From JBBDJG01 sp040880005 (GTDB lineage: Bacteria; Actinomycetota; Thermoleophilia; Solirubrobacterales; JBBDJG01): a stretch of 46,699 bases of DNA. Both the position numbers and the translations under genes were made by a program. Where the stretch lies: the NCBI GenBank assembly GCA_040880005.1, contig JBBDJG010000004.1, forward strand, positions 1 to 46,699. Reading direction: 5' to 3'. Shown here one piece after another: positions 36,048 to 44,081 of the stretch (position 1 is its first letter; every line of letters starts with the position of its first letter). The notes under the pieces were generated by a model. That model was not told where the DNA came from, did not search any database, and was given only the letters and a program-made list of their open reading frames with translations.

Positions 36048-37381
36048 GGCAGCGGTGTCGTCGTTGCCACCTGGAGGAAGGACGCATACGACGGATGGTC
36101 GTAGAGGAACACGAGGTCGGCGGTGGATTCCTCGCGTACGGAGAGCACGAGCAAGAGGCGGTGGTTGGCCGAGAGGTTGGCCTGACTCGACAGGTTCCAG
36201 CTGAACGTAACGGGCGTCGGTGAGGTTGGCCAGGTGACGTTCTCGTACGTCGTGGAACCGAGCACGGTATCGGTCGGCACGCCACCCGAGACCGAGCGAT
36301 CGATCAGCGTTGCGCAGACCGTTCCGCTTGCCGCGACGCCGTCAACCGTCTGCGTGTACATCTGCACCACGACCTGATCCGTTAGGTTGAACGTGGTCGA
36401 GAACGAGTTCGTTGCCCACGTGTGAACGTTCCAGCGGCTGGTCGCGTCCGGGTTCTGCGAGTCCGTGGCCAGGTAGGAGGTCGGGCAGCTCGCGTTGCGT
36501 TTCTTCATGACGAGCCCGCCGGGATAGGTTGCCGTGAGGTCGCTCGAATACTTGTACAGCGGTGTGGTGCCATCGCCCGGCGCAGGCGTGGTGCCCATCA
36601 GGTCTGGTCGCTTGGTCAGGTCGGCGTTCTCACAGGTTGAGTAGTCGATCGCCGCCGGCCCGGTGGACGCGGTGTCGTGCGTCGTGTGTTCGCCGCTGAT
36701 GGTCGCGCGCTGCGTCTGCGAGCAGCGCGTGTCGTACAGGAACCAGGTTTGCGCGGAGGCGCCCGAGCCGCTTCCGGGGTTTGCGTCCGGAGGGAGGTCG
36801 CTTCCAGGTGGAGCCGCGCTCGGATCGGCGGTGACCGACGAGATCCAGAGTGGGGGGCGTGCGGGAAGCGTGCCCGATGCATCGATCGTGACGGCCACGG
36901 TCAGGCGCTTCGTGTTCTCTGTCCCGTCACAAGTACCCGTTGGACAGTTCTCGTCGCGCCACGTTATGAAGCGGTAGAGATAGCCGCTGATCTGTGCGCC
37001 GCCGCTGCCGACGGTGAAGCGCTCGGGCCCCGTGAACACCTGGCCGGCGTTGGTGTCGACCACGAGCGGCTCGGACAGCCCCGGTTTCACGTTCAAGTTG
37101 CTTCCTGAAACACGGTTGAACGGGCTGTTCGGATCCGGGTCGTATGCGGGCTGCGTGCTCAGCGCGAGGTCGGTGTAGTCCATCAGCTGCACGCGGTCGA
37201 TGGTCGCCTGCGCCTGCTGTACCGCAACCTCCCGCTGCTGCGACATGATGCTCGCCTTGTGCGAGGAGCCGAACACGCCGATCGTCGCGGCGATGCCGAC
37301 CGACGAAAGCGTGGCCGCGACCAGCACCTCGACGAGCGTGAAGCCCTGTTGCATCCGCGTGCGCGAGCCGCGACCGCCCAT
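36044..37381 (-). CDS. PilV-like prepilin with large C-terminal domain
   Basis: A 445-residue protein with a textbook type IV prepilin N-terminus: short basic leader, G13 | F14TLVEVLVAATLSSVGIAATIGVF with E18 at +5, for prepilin peptidase cleavage after G13. The remainder is a long Ser/Thr/Pro-rich extracellular region with paired Cys, larger than common PilV (~150-200). It lies between a PulJ/PilW-like gene (start and stop overlapping by one base at 37381) and the PilX-like genes: the usual order of a minor-pilin priming complex. No assembly ATPase, platform or peptidase gene is in this window. Confidence 0.8.
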   Translation of the reverse strand: MGGRGSRTRMQQGFTLVEVLVAATLSSVGIAATIGVFGSSHKASIMSQQREVAVQQAQATIDRVQLMDYTDLALSTQPAYDPDPNSPFNRVSGSNLNVKPGLSEPLVVDTNAGQVFTGPERFTVGSGGAQISGYLYRFITWRDENCPTGTCDGTENTKRLTVAVTIDASGTLPARPPLWISSVTADPSAAPPGSDLPPDANPGSGSGASAQTWFLYDTRCSQTQRATISGEHTTHDTASTGPAAIDYSTCENADLTKRPDLMGTTPAPGDGTTPLYKYSSDLTATYPGGLVMKKRNASCPTSYLATDSQNPDATSRWNVHTWATNSFSTTFNLTDQVVVQMYTQTVDGVAASGTVCATLIDRSVSGGVPTDTVLGSTTYENVTWPTSPTPVTFSWNLSSQANLSANHRLLLVLSVREESTADLVFLYDHPSYASFLQVATTTPLP

Positions 37382-37986
37382 CAGTTGTCCCTCGCCAGGT
37401 TCTTGAGGGCAACTCCGCCCGACAACTTGATCGGGTTGGCTGCATCCTTGACGCCGACATCTACCGCCAGGGCGACGAAGTTCGGGTTGATGAAGTCGGG
37501 CTCCATCTCGAACACGTTGGAGTTCTGAATGTCCGTGATCACGTTCACCGGACCGGAGGTGAACGTGGTCCCGCCTGACGGCCCTTCATACCGCTTGCAA
37601 GAGCCCGTCGTGCAGTCGTAGCGCACGTGGCGAAGTACGGCGGCGCCGCCCCCGGACGGAGTTACGTAGGTCTCGACGTCCACCACTTGGGAGGAGATCG
37701 GATTCACCGTCGTGGCCTGTCGCAGCTCACGCGAGATCCGTTCGACTCCGATCTGCTGCTGCTGGAGGCTGCGCACGCGGCTGTTCGTACGATCGCCTCC
37801 CCTGACCGAGAGTTGGTACAGAGCGAACACGCTGATCAGCACGACCAGCATCACCGGGACCGCCACCAACAGTTCGAACAGCGAGGTTGATCCGCGCTCC
37901 TGGCTCAGTCGCAAGCGGACCGCCCTTTCGAGGCGGCCCTGCGGGTCGGAACCGGTGCGGTGGTGGGGCGTGATGTATGCGGCCAT
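37381..37986 (-). CDS. PilW/PulJ-like minor prepilin
   Basis: A 201-residue protein. Leader about 32 residues, then RGSTSLFELLVAVPVMLVVLISVFALYQLSVRGGDRTNSRVRSLQQQQIGVERISRELRQATTV, like PilW/PulJ minor pseudopilins with a helix followed by RELRQAT. The cleavage motif is atypical: Gly32 is followed by STSLFE, so the Glu is at +6 instead of +5 with S33 as +1, or the cleavage is after S33. First gene of the operon on the minus strand; a weak GAGAGG-CCAAGG precedes the ATG. Confidence 0.75.
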   Translation of the reverse strand: MAAYITPHHRTGSDPQGRLERAVRLRLSQERGSTSLFELLVAVPVMLVVLISVFALYQLSVRGGDRTNSRVRSLQQQQIGVERISRELRQATTVNPISSQVVDVETYVTPSGGGAAVLRHVRYDCTTGSCKRYEGPSGGTTFTSGPVNVITDIQNSNVFEMEPDFINPNFVALAVDVGVKDAANPIKLSGGVALKNLARDN

Positions 37987-38098
37987 CCTTGGCCTCTCTG
38001 GAGTCCGCCTGATCTCGGTACCTGGCCGGCGGGTCCATGGGCAATCTGACCTTTGTTATCGGCGTTTCCAGGTCATATGCGCGAATCGAGGCCAGAAT

Positions 38099-38140
38099 CT
38101 AGAACGAACGCACTAGACACCAAGTCGGCGAACGTTCTAG
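38099..38140. promoter_or_regulatory. Inverted repeat between pilin operon and surE
   Basis: CTAGAACG (38099-38106) and CGTTCTAG (38133-38140) are perfect inverted copies with a 26-base loop, in the 282-base divergent spacer (37987-38268). The GAAC/GTTC elements recall, but do not match, actinobacterial LexA boxes. It may be a protein-binding site for either promoter. Nothing else recognisable is in this spacer. Confidence 0.35.
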
Positions 38141-38268
38141 GACATCTGCGGATGATTTTCGACGCGGACGTCCGTTCGGGTGCCATGCCCTGACAGGTTG
38201 CTGGAGGTGGCTCTGGACCGGGGGAGCACCGAACTAACATGCGTGGTCGCCGCCGCGCCGCTGCCGCC

Positions 38269-39114
38269 ATGAAGATCTTGCTCACAAACGACGACGGAAT
38301 CCAGGCCAAGGGCCTGCACGCCCTGCGACGCGCGCTGCGCGAGGTTCCACGCGTGGAGGTGGCCGTGATCGCACCGGACACCAATCGATCGGCAAGCGCA
38401 CGAAGCATCACCACGAGGGAGCCCCTGTGGGTCGAAGAGTTCGAGTTCGAGGATGGAAGCACCGGATTTGCGACCGACGGCACGCCCGTGGATTGCGTGC
38501 GTTTTGGCGCCTTGGGGTTGATCGACTTCGAGCCTGAGCTGATCGTCTCGGGCATCAACCACGGGGCCAATCTGGGAGACGACATCACCTACTCGGGCAC
38601 CGTCGCTGCGGCCCTGGAAGGAGCCGTGCTGGGTCTGCCCGCGATCGCCGTCTCGCAGCAATCGACGAAACGCGAGATGGACTTCCGCTTCGGGCGAGAT
38701 TTCGATTTCGCCGCCGTGGCGGCGTTCACAGCGCGCCTGGTGGGTCAGCTCCCGCAGCGGCCGATCTCGGCAGGCACCTTGCTCAACATCAACTGCCCGG
38801 CGCGTGCGGCGACCGAGCTGGCGGGCGCCGCCATCACGCGGCTCGGCAAGCGCATCTACCGTGACCGCCTCGAGCTGATCGAGGATGCTGACGGGGGCAG
38901 GCGCCGCAGGTTCCACATCTATGGCGACGACCCCTCCTACCACGCCGAGGACGGCACGGACTTCGCTGCGATCGATGGCGGTGCGATCTCCGTCACCCCC
39001 TTGCACTTCGAGCTGACGGATATCGAACAGGTCGAAGAGATGCGCGACTGGGACCTCAGCTCACTGATCTCCGAGGACCCCGCCGAGCCGGCGGGGGCGC
39101 CCGACTCGCGATGA
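38269..39114 (+). CDS. surE: 5'/3'-nucleotidase SurE
   Basis: Metal-dependent phosphatase of nucleoside 5'/3'-monophosphates and short polyphosphate. MKILLTNDDGIQAKGLHAL is the SurE signature with the metal Asp pair D8-D9; DTNRSASARSITTREPLWV and the GINHGANLGDDITYSGTVAAALEG motif complete the active site. 281 residues. ATG 38269 gives the family N-terminus; the frame is open to ATG 38239 (MRGRRRAAAA extension), which has GGGGGAG upstream but poor spacing. Overlaps ligA by ATGA. Confidence 0.97.
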   Translation: MKILLTNDDGIQAKGLHALRRALREVPRVEVAVIAPDTNRSASARSITTREPLWVEEFEFEDGSTGFATDGTPVDCVRFGALGLIDFEPELIVSGINHGANLGDDITYSGTVAAALEGAVLGLPAIAVSQQSTKREMDFRFGRDFDFAAVAAFTARLVGQLPQRPISAGTLLNINCPARAATELAGAAITRLGKRIYRDRLELIEDADGGRRRRFHIYGDDPSYHAEDGTDFAAIDGGAISVTPLHFELTDIEQVEEMRDWDLSSLISEDPAEPAGAPDSR

Positions 39115-41171
39115 CCCGGGCCCGCGCAGCCTCCGGGCACGATCGGCGTGCCGGCGAGCTGCGCCGGCAGATCGAGCACCACAACTACCGCTACTACGTT
39201 ATCGACGACCCCGAGATATCGGATCCCGCCTACGACGACCTGATGCGCGAGCTGCTGCAGCTCGAAGAGGACCATCCGGCGCTTCGGACGCCCGATTCTC
39301 CGACCCAGCGAGTCGGTGGCAAGCCACTGGAAAGGTTCGACCAGATCCGTCACCTGCTGCCGATGGTGTCGCTCGGCAACGCTCGCGACGAGGGCGAGCT
39401 GCGCGCATGGGAGCAGCGGGCGCGCACGCTGGCCGCCAAACAGGGCCATGACGAGGCGCCAATCGAGTTCGTGACCGAGCCGAAGATCGACGGCCTCGCG
39501 ATATCGCTGGTGTACCAGAATGGCGTGCTCGCTCGGGGAGCGACCCGCGGGGACGGCGAGGTTGGAGAGGACGTCACGCACAACCTCAAGACGATCGGTG
39601 CGATCCCGCTGTCGATCGGCGAAGGTCAGGGAGAATCGACCAAGCGAGCGCGCGTCCCAGCGTTGCTCGAGGTGCGCGGCGAGGTGTATCTGCCGCTCGC
39701 GGACTTCGCGCGACTCAACGAGCAGCGTGCTGCTGCCGGCGAGCCGACGTTCGCGAATCCGCGCAACTCGGCCGCAGGATCGATCCGGCAACTTGATCCC
39801 GCGGTAGCGGCTGCGCGTCCACTGTCGATCTGGTGCTACGGGCTGGGAGCGACCGAGGGCGTCGAGCACGAGACCCACTACCAGACCCTCGAGTACCTAC
39901 GGCAGCTCGGCTTCAGGGTCAACCCCGATGTCGAGCTGCACTCGGACATCGATTCCGTGATCGAGGCGTGCAAGCAATGGGAGACCAAGCGCGAGCGGCT
40001 CGACTTCGAGATCGACGGCGTCGTCGTGAAGATCAACGACTACCGCGTTCAGCAGACGCTGGGCGTCGTGGGACGGGAGCCGCGCTGGGCGATTGCGTTC
40101 AAGTTTGCTCCCACCACCGCGGTGACCAAGCTCGAGAAGATCGGCGTGAACGTCGGTCGCACGGGCCATCTGGTCCCGTTCGCGATACTCGAGCCCGTGG
40201 AGGTCGGCGGCGTCACGGTCAGCAAGGCGACGTTGCACAACGAGGAGGACCTCGCGCGCAAGGACATCCGGGCCGGCGATGAGGTCGTCGTGCTGCGGGC
40301 CGGCGACGTCATCCCCCAAGTCGTGTCTCCGGTGACGCAACGCCGAACGGGCAAGGAAAAACGCTACGTGCCCCCGAAGCGCTGTCCGGCTTGCGGCGCG
40401 AAGACGATCAAGCCCGAGGGCGAGGTGTTCACGCGCTGTCCCAACCGCAACGACTGCCCAGGCCAGATCGTGCAGGCGCTCAAGCACTTCACCTCGCGCG
40501 GCGCCATGGACATCGAGGGCTACGGCGAGAAGCTCGTGCACAAGCTGTTCGAGCAAGAGCTGGTGCGCTCGCTGCCCGACATGTACCGCTTGAAGCCCGA
40601 GCGGCTCGAGCCGCTCGAGGGGTTTCAGCGCAAGTCGGCCGAGAACCTCTGTGAATCGATCGAGCGCTCCAAGCAGCAGCCGTTCCACCGGGTTCTGTAT
40701 GCGATCGGGATACCGGGAATCGGATCGGTCAATGCGCGCGCGCTGGCGTCGCACTTCGGATCGATCGACGGGTTGATGGCAGCGTCCAAGGAGCAGATCG
40801 AGGCGGTCGATGGCATCGGGCCGGTGCTGGCGGACACGATCGCGCAGACCTTCGGCGAAAAGCGAAACCGGGACCTCGTCGCCGAGCTTCGCAAGCGCGG
40901 GCTGAACTTCGAGCAGGACGCTTCGGAAGCGCCGGACTCCGCCCCGCTGGCCGGCAAGACGTTTGTGCTGACGGGGACGCTGCCGAATCTCACCCGCGAG
41001 CATGCCAAAGAGAGGATCGAAGCCGCGGGGGGCAAGGTGACCGGCTCGGTGTCGAGCAAGACCGACTACGTGGTCGCGGGAGAGAACCCCGGCTCGAAGA
41101 TCGCCAGGGCCCGCGATCTCGGCCGCTCCGTGATCGGCGAGGACGAGCTGGAGCGTCTGCTGGGAGCCTAG
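39111..41171 (+). CDS. ligA: DNA ligase, NAD-dependent
   Basis: Seals nicks using NAD+. It has 686 residues: Ia domain (YYVIDDPEISDPAYDDLMREL), nucleotidyltransferase with catalytic K125 in EPKIDGLAISLVY, OB fold, zinc finger C425, C428, C443 and C449, helix-hairpin-helix region (GYGEKLVHKLFEQELVRSL..., IPGIGSVNARALASHFGSIDGL), and a C-terminal BRCT domain (GKTFVLTGTLPNLTREHAKERIEAAGGKVTGSVSSKTDYVVAG). Complete and of normal length. Starts inside the surE stop; its stop overlaps the convergent dacB stop by four bases. Confidence 0.98.
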   Translation: MTRARAASGHDRRAGELRRQIEHHNYRYYVIDDPEISDPAYDDLMRELLQLEEDHPALRTPDSPTQRVGGKPLERFDQIRHLLPMVSLGNARDEGELRAWEQRARTLAAKQGHDEAPIEFVTEPKIDGLAISLVYQNGVLARGATRGDGEVGEDVTHNLKTIGAIPLSIGEGQGESTKRARVPALLEVRGEVYLPLADFARLNEQRAAAGEPTFANPRNSAAGSIRQLDPAVAAARPLSIWCYGLGATEGVEHETHYQTLEYLRQLGFRVNPDVELHSDIDSVIEACKQWETKRERLDFEIDGVVVKINDYRVQQTLGVVGREPRWAIAFKFAPTTAVTKLEKIGVNVGRTGHLVPFAILEPVEVGGVTVSKATLHNEEDLARKDIRAGDEVVVLRAGDVIPQVVSPVTQRRTGKEKRYVPPKRCPACGAKTIKPEGEVFTRCPNRNDCPGQIVQALKHFTSRGAMDIEGYGEKLVHKLFEQELVRSLPDMYRLKPERLEPLEGFQRKSAENLCESIERSKQQPFHRVLYAIGIPGIGSVNARALASHFGSIDGLMAASKEQIEAVDGIGPVLADTIAQTFGEKRNRDLVAELRKRGLNFEQDASEAPDSAPLAGKTFVLTGTLPNLTREHAKERIEAAGGKVTGSVSSKTDYVVAGENPGSKIARARDLGRSVIGEDELERLLGA

Positions 41172-42352
41172 TCCGAGTAGGCGGCTAGTGAGACCACCGT
41201 GCGGTCCTGGGCCGCCCTCGCGGCCGACACGTTGACGCCGTTCATCAGGATCGCGAACACGATCCGGTGGCCGTTGCGCGCCCGGCAGTAGCCGGCTAGG
41301 GCGCTGACGTTCGACAGCGTCCCGGTCTTGGCCCGGCAGCGCCCGTCCGCGGCTGTGCCACGCATCCGCCCGGCCAGTGTTCCGCTGCGGCCGGCAAGCG
41401 GGAGCGACCGGTGAAACGACGAAAACCAGTCGCTGCTCTGGGCCTCGGTGAGCAGCCTGCCGACCGCTCGTGGGGCGATCGCATTTCCGCGCGAAAGGCC
41501 CGAGCCGTCGATCACTCGCGACGAGAGCCCGTGCGCGCGCTCGAAGTCGCGTATCACGCCGGCGCCCACCGCCGTCGAGCCGCCGCCGCCGATTCGCGCT
41601 CCGAGCGCCTTGATCAGGGTCTCGGCGTAGAAGTTGTCGGAGGGCTGGTTCATGCGCCGCACGATCTCGGCGAGCGTCTGCGATCTGCTGCTGGCGACCG
41701 CCTGCGCCTTCGTGGGCGCACGACCGGCTTGGGCCGACTTTGCCACATCGACTCCGCTCCGCACGAGCGAGGAGCGCAGCCGCTGTGCCACGAATCGCGG
41801 CGGGTTGCTCTGGAAGTGACCGCCGTCGTATCCACTGTTGAAGGCGAGCGCCGTCAGCGGCCCTATGTAGAAGGAAAGCGCGAAACCACTCGCCGGGGTG
41901 CCGCGGCGCGAGTCGAACAGGCTCTCGTCTCCGTAGACGCGCCCCGACACGTCCGAGAGATCGGCGGCCACGCCACGAGCGAGCCGCGCCAGATGCGCGC
42001 CGTTGAACGACGGGTCGCCGGCTCCCTTGATGTAGAGACTGCCGTCGAGTGATTCGTCGGCAATGGCCGCGTCCGCGAGCACGCGGGTCTCGAAGCGAAA
42101 GGCCGACCCCATCCGCTCGAGCGCTGCCGAGCTGGTCAACAGCTTCTGAACCGAGGCGGGCACGCGGCGCACATTCGCATTGCTGGATATGAGCACCCTG
42201 CCCGTCGCGGTGTCGATCGCCCATGCACCCGAGCTGGCCGCTGCGTGCGCCCCCCGATCGAATCTCTGCTGCGGGGTTGCGGCGGCGAGCGCGGAGGCGG
42301 GCCAGAACAGCGCCGCAAGGAGCGCGACGGGCCCCATCTTGCTCCAGCTCAT
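41168..42352 (-). CDS. dacB: D-alanyl-D-alanine carboxypeptidase/endopeptidase (PBP4, peptidase S13)
   Basis: Low-molecular-weight class C penicillin-binding protein acting on peptidoglycan outside the membrane. It has 394 residues: signal peptide about 1-24 (VALLAALFWPASALAAA), SxxK motif S67VQK70 in RVPASVQKLLTSSAALERMG, SxN motif S238DN, and KTG motif K342TGTLSNVSALAGYC. The inserted domain seen in larger S13 enzymes is present but compact. Strong GAGGAGAG before the ATG. Downstream of a newly noted small gene, with a 27-base gap, so probably one transcript. Confidence 0.93.
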   Translation of the reverse strand: MSWSKMGPVALLAALFWPASALAAATPQQRFDRGAHAAASSGAWAIDTATGRVLISSNANVRRVPASVQKLLTSSAALERMGSAFRFETRVLADAAIADESLDGSLYIKGAGDPSFNGAHLARLARGVAADLSDVSGRVYGDESLFDSRRGTPASGFALSFYIGPLTALAFNSGYDGGHFQSNPPRFVAQRLRSSLVRSGVDVAKSAQAGRAPTKAQAVASSRSQTLAEIVRRMNQPSDNFYAETLIKALGARIGGGGSTAVGAGVIRDFERAHGLSSRVIDGSGLSRGNAIAPRAVGRLLTEAQSSDWFSSFHRSLPLAGRSGTLAGRMRGTAADGRCRAKTGTLSNVSALAGYCRARNGHRIVFAILMNGVNVSAARAAQDRTVVSLAAYSD

Positions 42353-42379
42353 GAGAATCTCTCCTCAGCGTGCGGCCGG

Positions 42380-42568
42380 TCAGGCGGCCTGTGGGAGCCC
42401 GATCACCTTGAGGCGACGAGTCAGTGCCTGGGCCGCGAATGCGCGCGTGTCGTTGATGTTGACGCCGAAGAACTCGTAGTCGCTCGTGTCCTCCACCCAT
42501 GGCGGGCTGAGCACCCCGTGAGTCTCACCGAAGAAGTCGCTCAACTCGATGTGCGTCGGTGTGCTCAA
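42380..42568 (-). CDS. Small conserved-looking protein of unknown function
   Basis: A 62-codon frame starting at TTG with GGAAGGAA about six bases upstream: MSTPTHIELSDFFGETHGVL...DYEFFGVNINDTRAFAAQALTRRLKVIGLPQAA. It is hidden inside a longer artefactual minus-strand frame reaching into the patatin gene. Its composition (one Trp, aromatic cluster YEFFGV, C-terminal amphipathic helix AFAAQALTRRLKV) looks like a real soluble protein, and the Shine-Dalgarno is better than for most local genes. No family was recognised. Directly upstream of dacB on the same strand. Confidence 0.6.
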   Translation of the reverse strand: MSTPTHIELSDFFGETHGVLSPPWVEDTSDYEFFGVNINDTRAFAAQALTRRLKVIGLPQAA

Positions 42569-42695
42569 AGCTGTTCCTTCCCGCGCTCGCTCAAGACAGG
42601 GTCGATCAAGCCTACCGACACCGGCGCGTGTAGGTCGCAGGATTGTCGCCGTGAACCGCTGTAGAGGCGATTCATCTCGTCCCAGAACCTCGCTT

Positions 42696-42703
42696 GGTAT
42701 AAA
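42696..42703 (+). promoter_or_regulatory. -10 of the patatin-like gene
   Basis: TATAAA (42698-42703) in TTGGTATAAAGCG ends nine bases before the ATG at 42713, with no Shine-Dalgarno between. Transcription would start at about the start codon. The strongest case in this window for a leaderless gene. Confidence 0.5.
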
Positions 42704-42712
42704 GCGTTCCCC

Positions 42713-43987
42713 ATGGGTGAGGTGGTCGATTTCGAATCCACGCCCGCCGGCCCTGTGTCGGGGAAGGCCGGCGCCGGCAAACGACCCGCCCGGCGCGGCA
42801 AGCAGTCGAAGACCGCGCTTGTGCTGGGAGGTGGCGGTTTCACGGGGGGTGTGTACGAGATCGGTGCGCTGCGTGCGCTCGACCTGCTGACCGTGAACCG
42901 CACGGTCAACGACTTCGATATCTACGTCGGCACGAGCGCCGGCTCGTTCGTCGCGAGCCTGGTCGCTGCGGGCGTGACGCCAGAGGAGATGTCGCGAGTG
43001 GTCAACAAGCGGATGCCCACCCCGTTTCGCGACATCGATCTCAGCACGCTGCTCAAGCCGAACTACGCCGATTTCGCGACCCGGTCGATACTGGCTCCGC
43101 TGCGCTTGATGGGCCTTGCGCGGAATCTGGCCGGTCGCTGGCGCGAGGCGTCGGTGATGGACGTGCTCACCGGCCTCGCGGAGGCACTGCCTCCAGGAAT
43201 TTACACCGGGTCGGGAATCGAAAACTACATCCAACGCGTTTTCACGGAGTCGGACCGCACCGACGACTTTCGTCTGCTGGAGTCGGAGCTGTATCTGATT
43301 GCGACAGACCTCGACACCTGCGAGCGGATCGCCTTCGGTTCCCCAGGTTGGGACGATGTTCCGATTTCGAAGGCGGTATCCGCGTCGGCCGCGCTGCCAA
43401 TGGTGTATCGACCGGTCGATATCAAGGGCCGCCAGTTCGTTGACGGGGGAATCCATTCCACGACGAACGTGGACATCGCCGTCGAGCGCGGTGCCAAGTT
43501 CATCGTCGTCGTCAACCCTCTTGTGCCGTACGTCAACGACTTCCAGAAGCGGATCCCGACGATCTTCGGAAGTCGCGTGCGTCGAGTGTCCGACATGGGC
43601 TACCCACAGGTCGGGTACCAAGTGTTCAAGCTACTGGCGCACGCACGCCTGCACGAGCACGTTGCGCGCTGGAGCGAGCGCTATCCCGGTGTGGACATCA
43701 TCCTGATCGAGCCCGATCCCAACGACGAGTTGATGTTCGGCACGAGCATCATGAACTACTCTTCGCGCGTCGAGATCGCGCGCCACGGGTTCGAGTCGGT
43801 GACGCTGAAGCTTGCCGCGGACTACCAGCGCTACCGGGAGATTTGCGAGAAGCATGGCATCGAGATCTCTGCCCGCCGAGTGACAAAGATTCTGCGTCAG
43901 GCCGAAGAGCAGACCGAGAAGGTCAACGCGTGGCGTCGGATACTCGAGCAGACGACCGGTGCACTGCTGAGACAGTCAGGTCAATAG
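42713..43987 (+). CDS. Patatin-like phospholipase
   Basis: A lipid acyl hydrolase of 424 residues. The oxyanion hole is LVLGGGGFTGGVYEIGAL (G39-G42), the nucleophile is S75 in IYVGTSAGSF (GxSxG), and the catalytic Asp is D244 in FVDGGIHSTTNVDIAVERGAK. The Ser-Asp dyad is complete. The first 32 residues are a Lys/Arg-rich tail without a signal peptide, so it is probably cytosolic or peripheral. It precedes, in convergent arrangement, an acyl-CoA synthetase: a plausible lipid turnover pair (phospholipid to free fatty acid to acyl-CoA), an inference from position only. Confidence 0.9.
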   Translation: MGEVVDFESTPAGPVSGKAGAGKRPARRGKQSKTALVLGGGGFTGGVYEIGALRALDLLTVNRTVNDFDIYVGTSAGSFVASLVAAGVTPEEMSRVVNKRMPTPFRDIDLSTLLKPNYADFATRSILAPLRLMGLARNLAGRWREASVMDVLTGLAEALPPGIYTGSGIENYIQRVFTESDRTDDFRLLESELYLIATDLDTCERIAFGSPGWDDVPISKAVSASAALPMVYRPVDIKGRQFVDGGIHSTTNVDIAVERGAKFIVVVNPLVPYVNDFQKRIPTIFGSRVRRVSDMGYPQVGYQVFKLLAHARLHEHVARWSERYPGVDIILIEPDPNDELMFGTSIMNYSSRVEIARHGFESVTLKLAADYQRYREICEKHGIEISARRVTKILRQAEEQTEKVNAWRRILEQTTGALLRQSGQ

Positions 43988-44008
43988 CACCGCTTGGCGC
44001 GATCGTTC

Positions 44009-44081
44009 GGATAACGGGGGGCTCAGCGCCCCCTCGACCCCCCGCATGCCGGAGCGTCCGCCTACAGCGGCCGCCAACCTA
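44009..44081. repeat. Dispersed intergenic element, copy B
   Basis: Second copy of the element at 33041-33120, again filling a convergent gap (patatin gene versus acyl-CoA synthetase). GGATAA, hairpin GGGGGC-TCAGC-GCCCCC (44017-44033), CTCGACCCCCCGCATG, then a GCGTCCGCCTACAGCGG region. The final CCTA again provides the TAG stop codon of the minus-strand gene (44079-44081). Likely bidirectional terminator spread through the genome. Confidence 0.8.

Noticed and set aside
38101..38140. LexA SOS box
   Set aside because: GAAC and GTTC are present but not in the GAAC-N4-GTTC spacing required.
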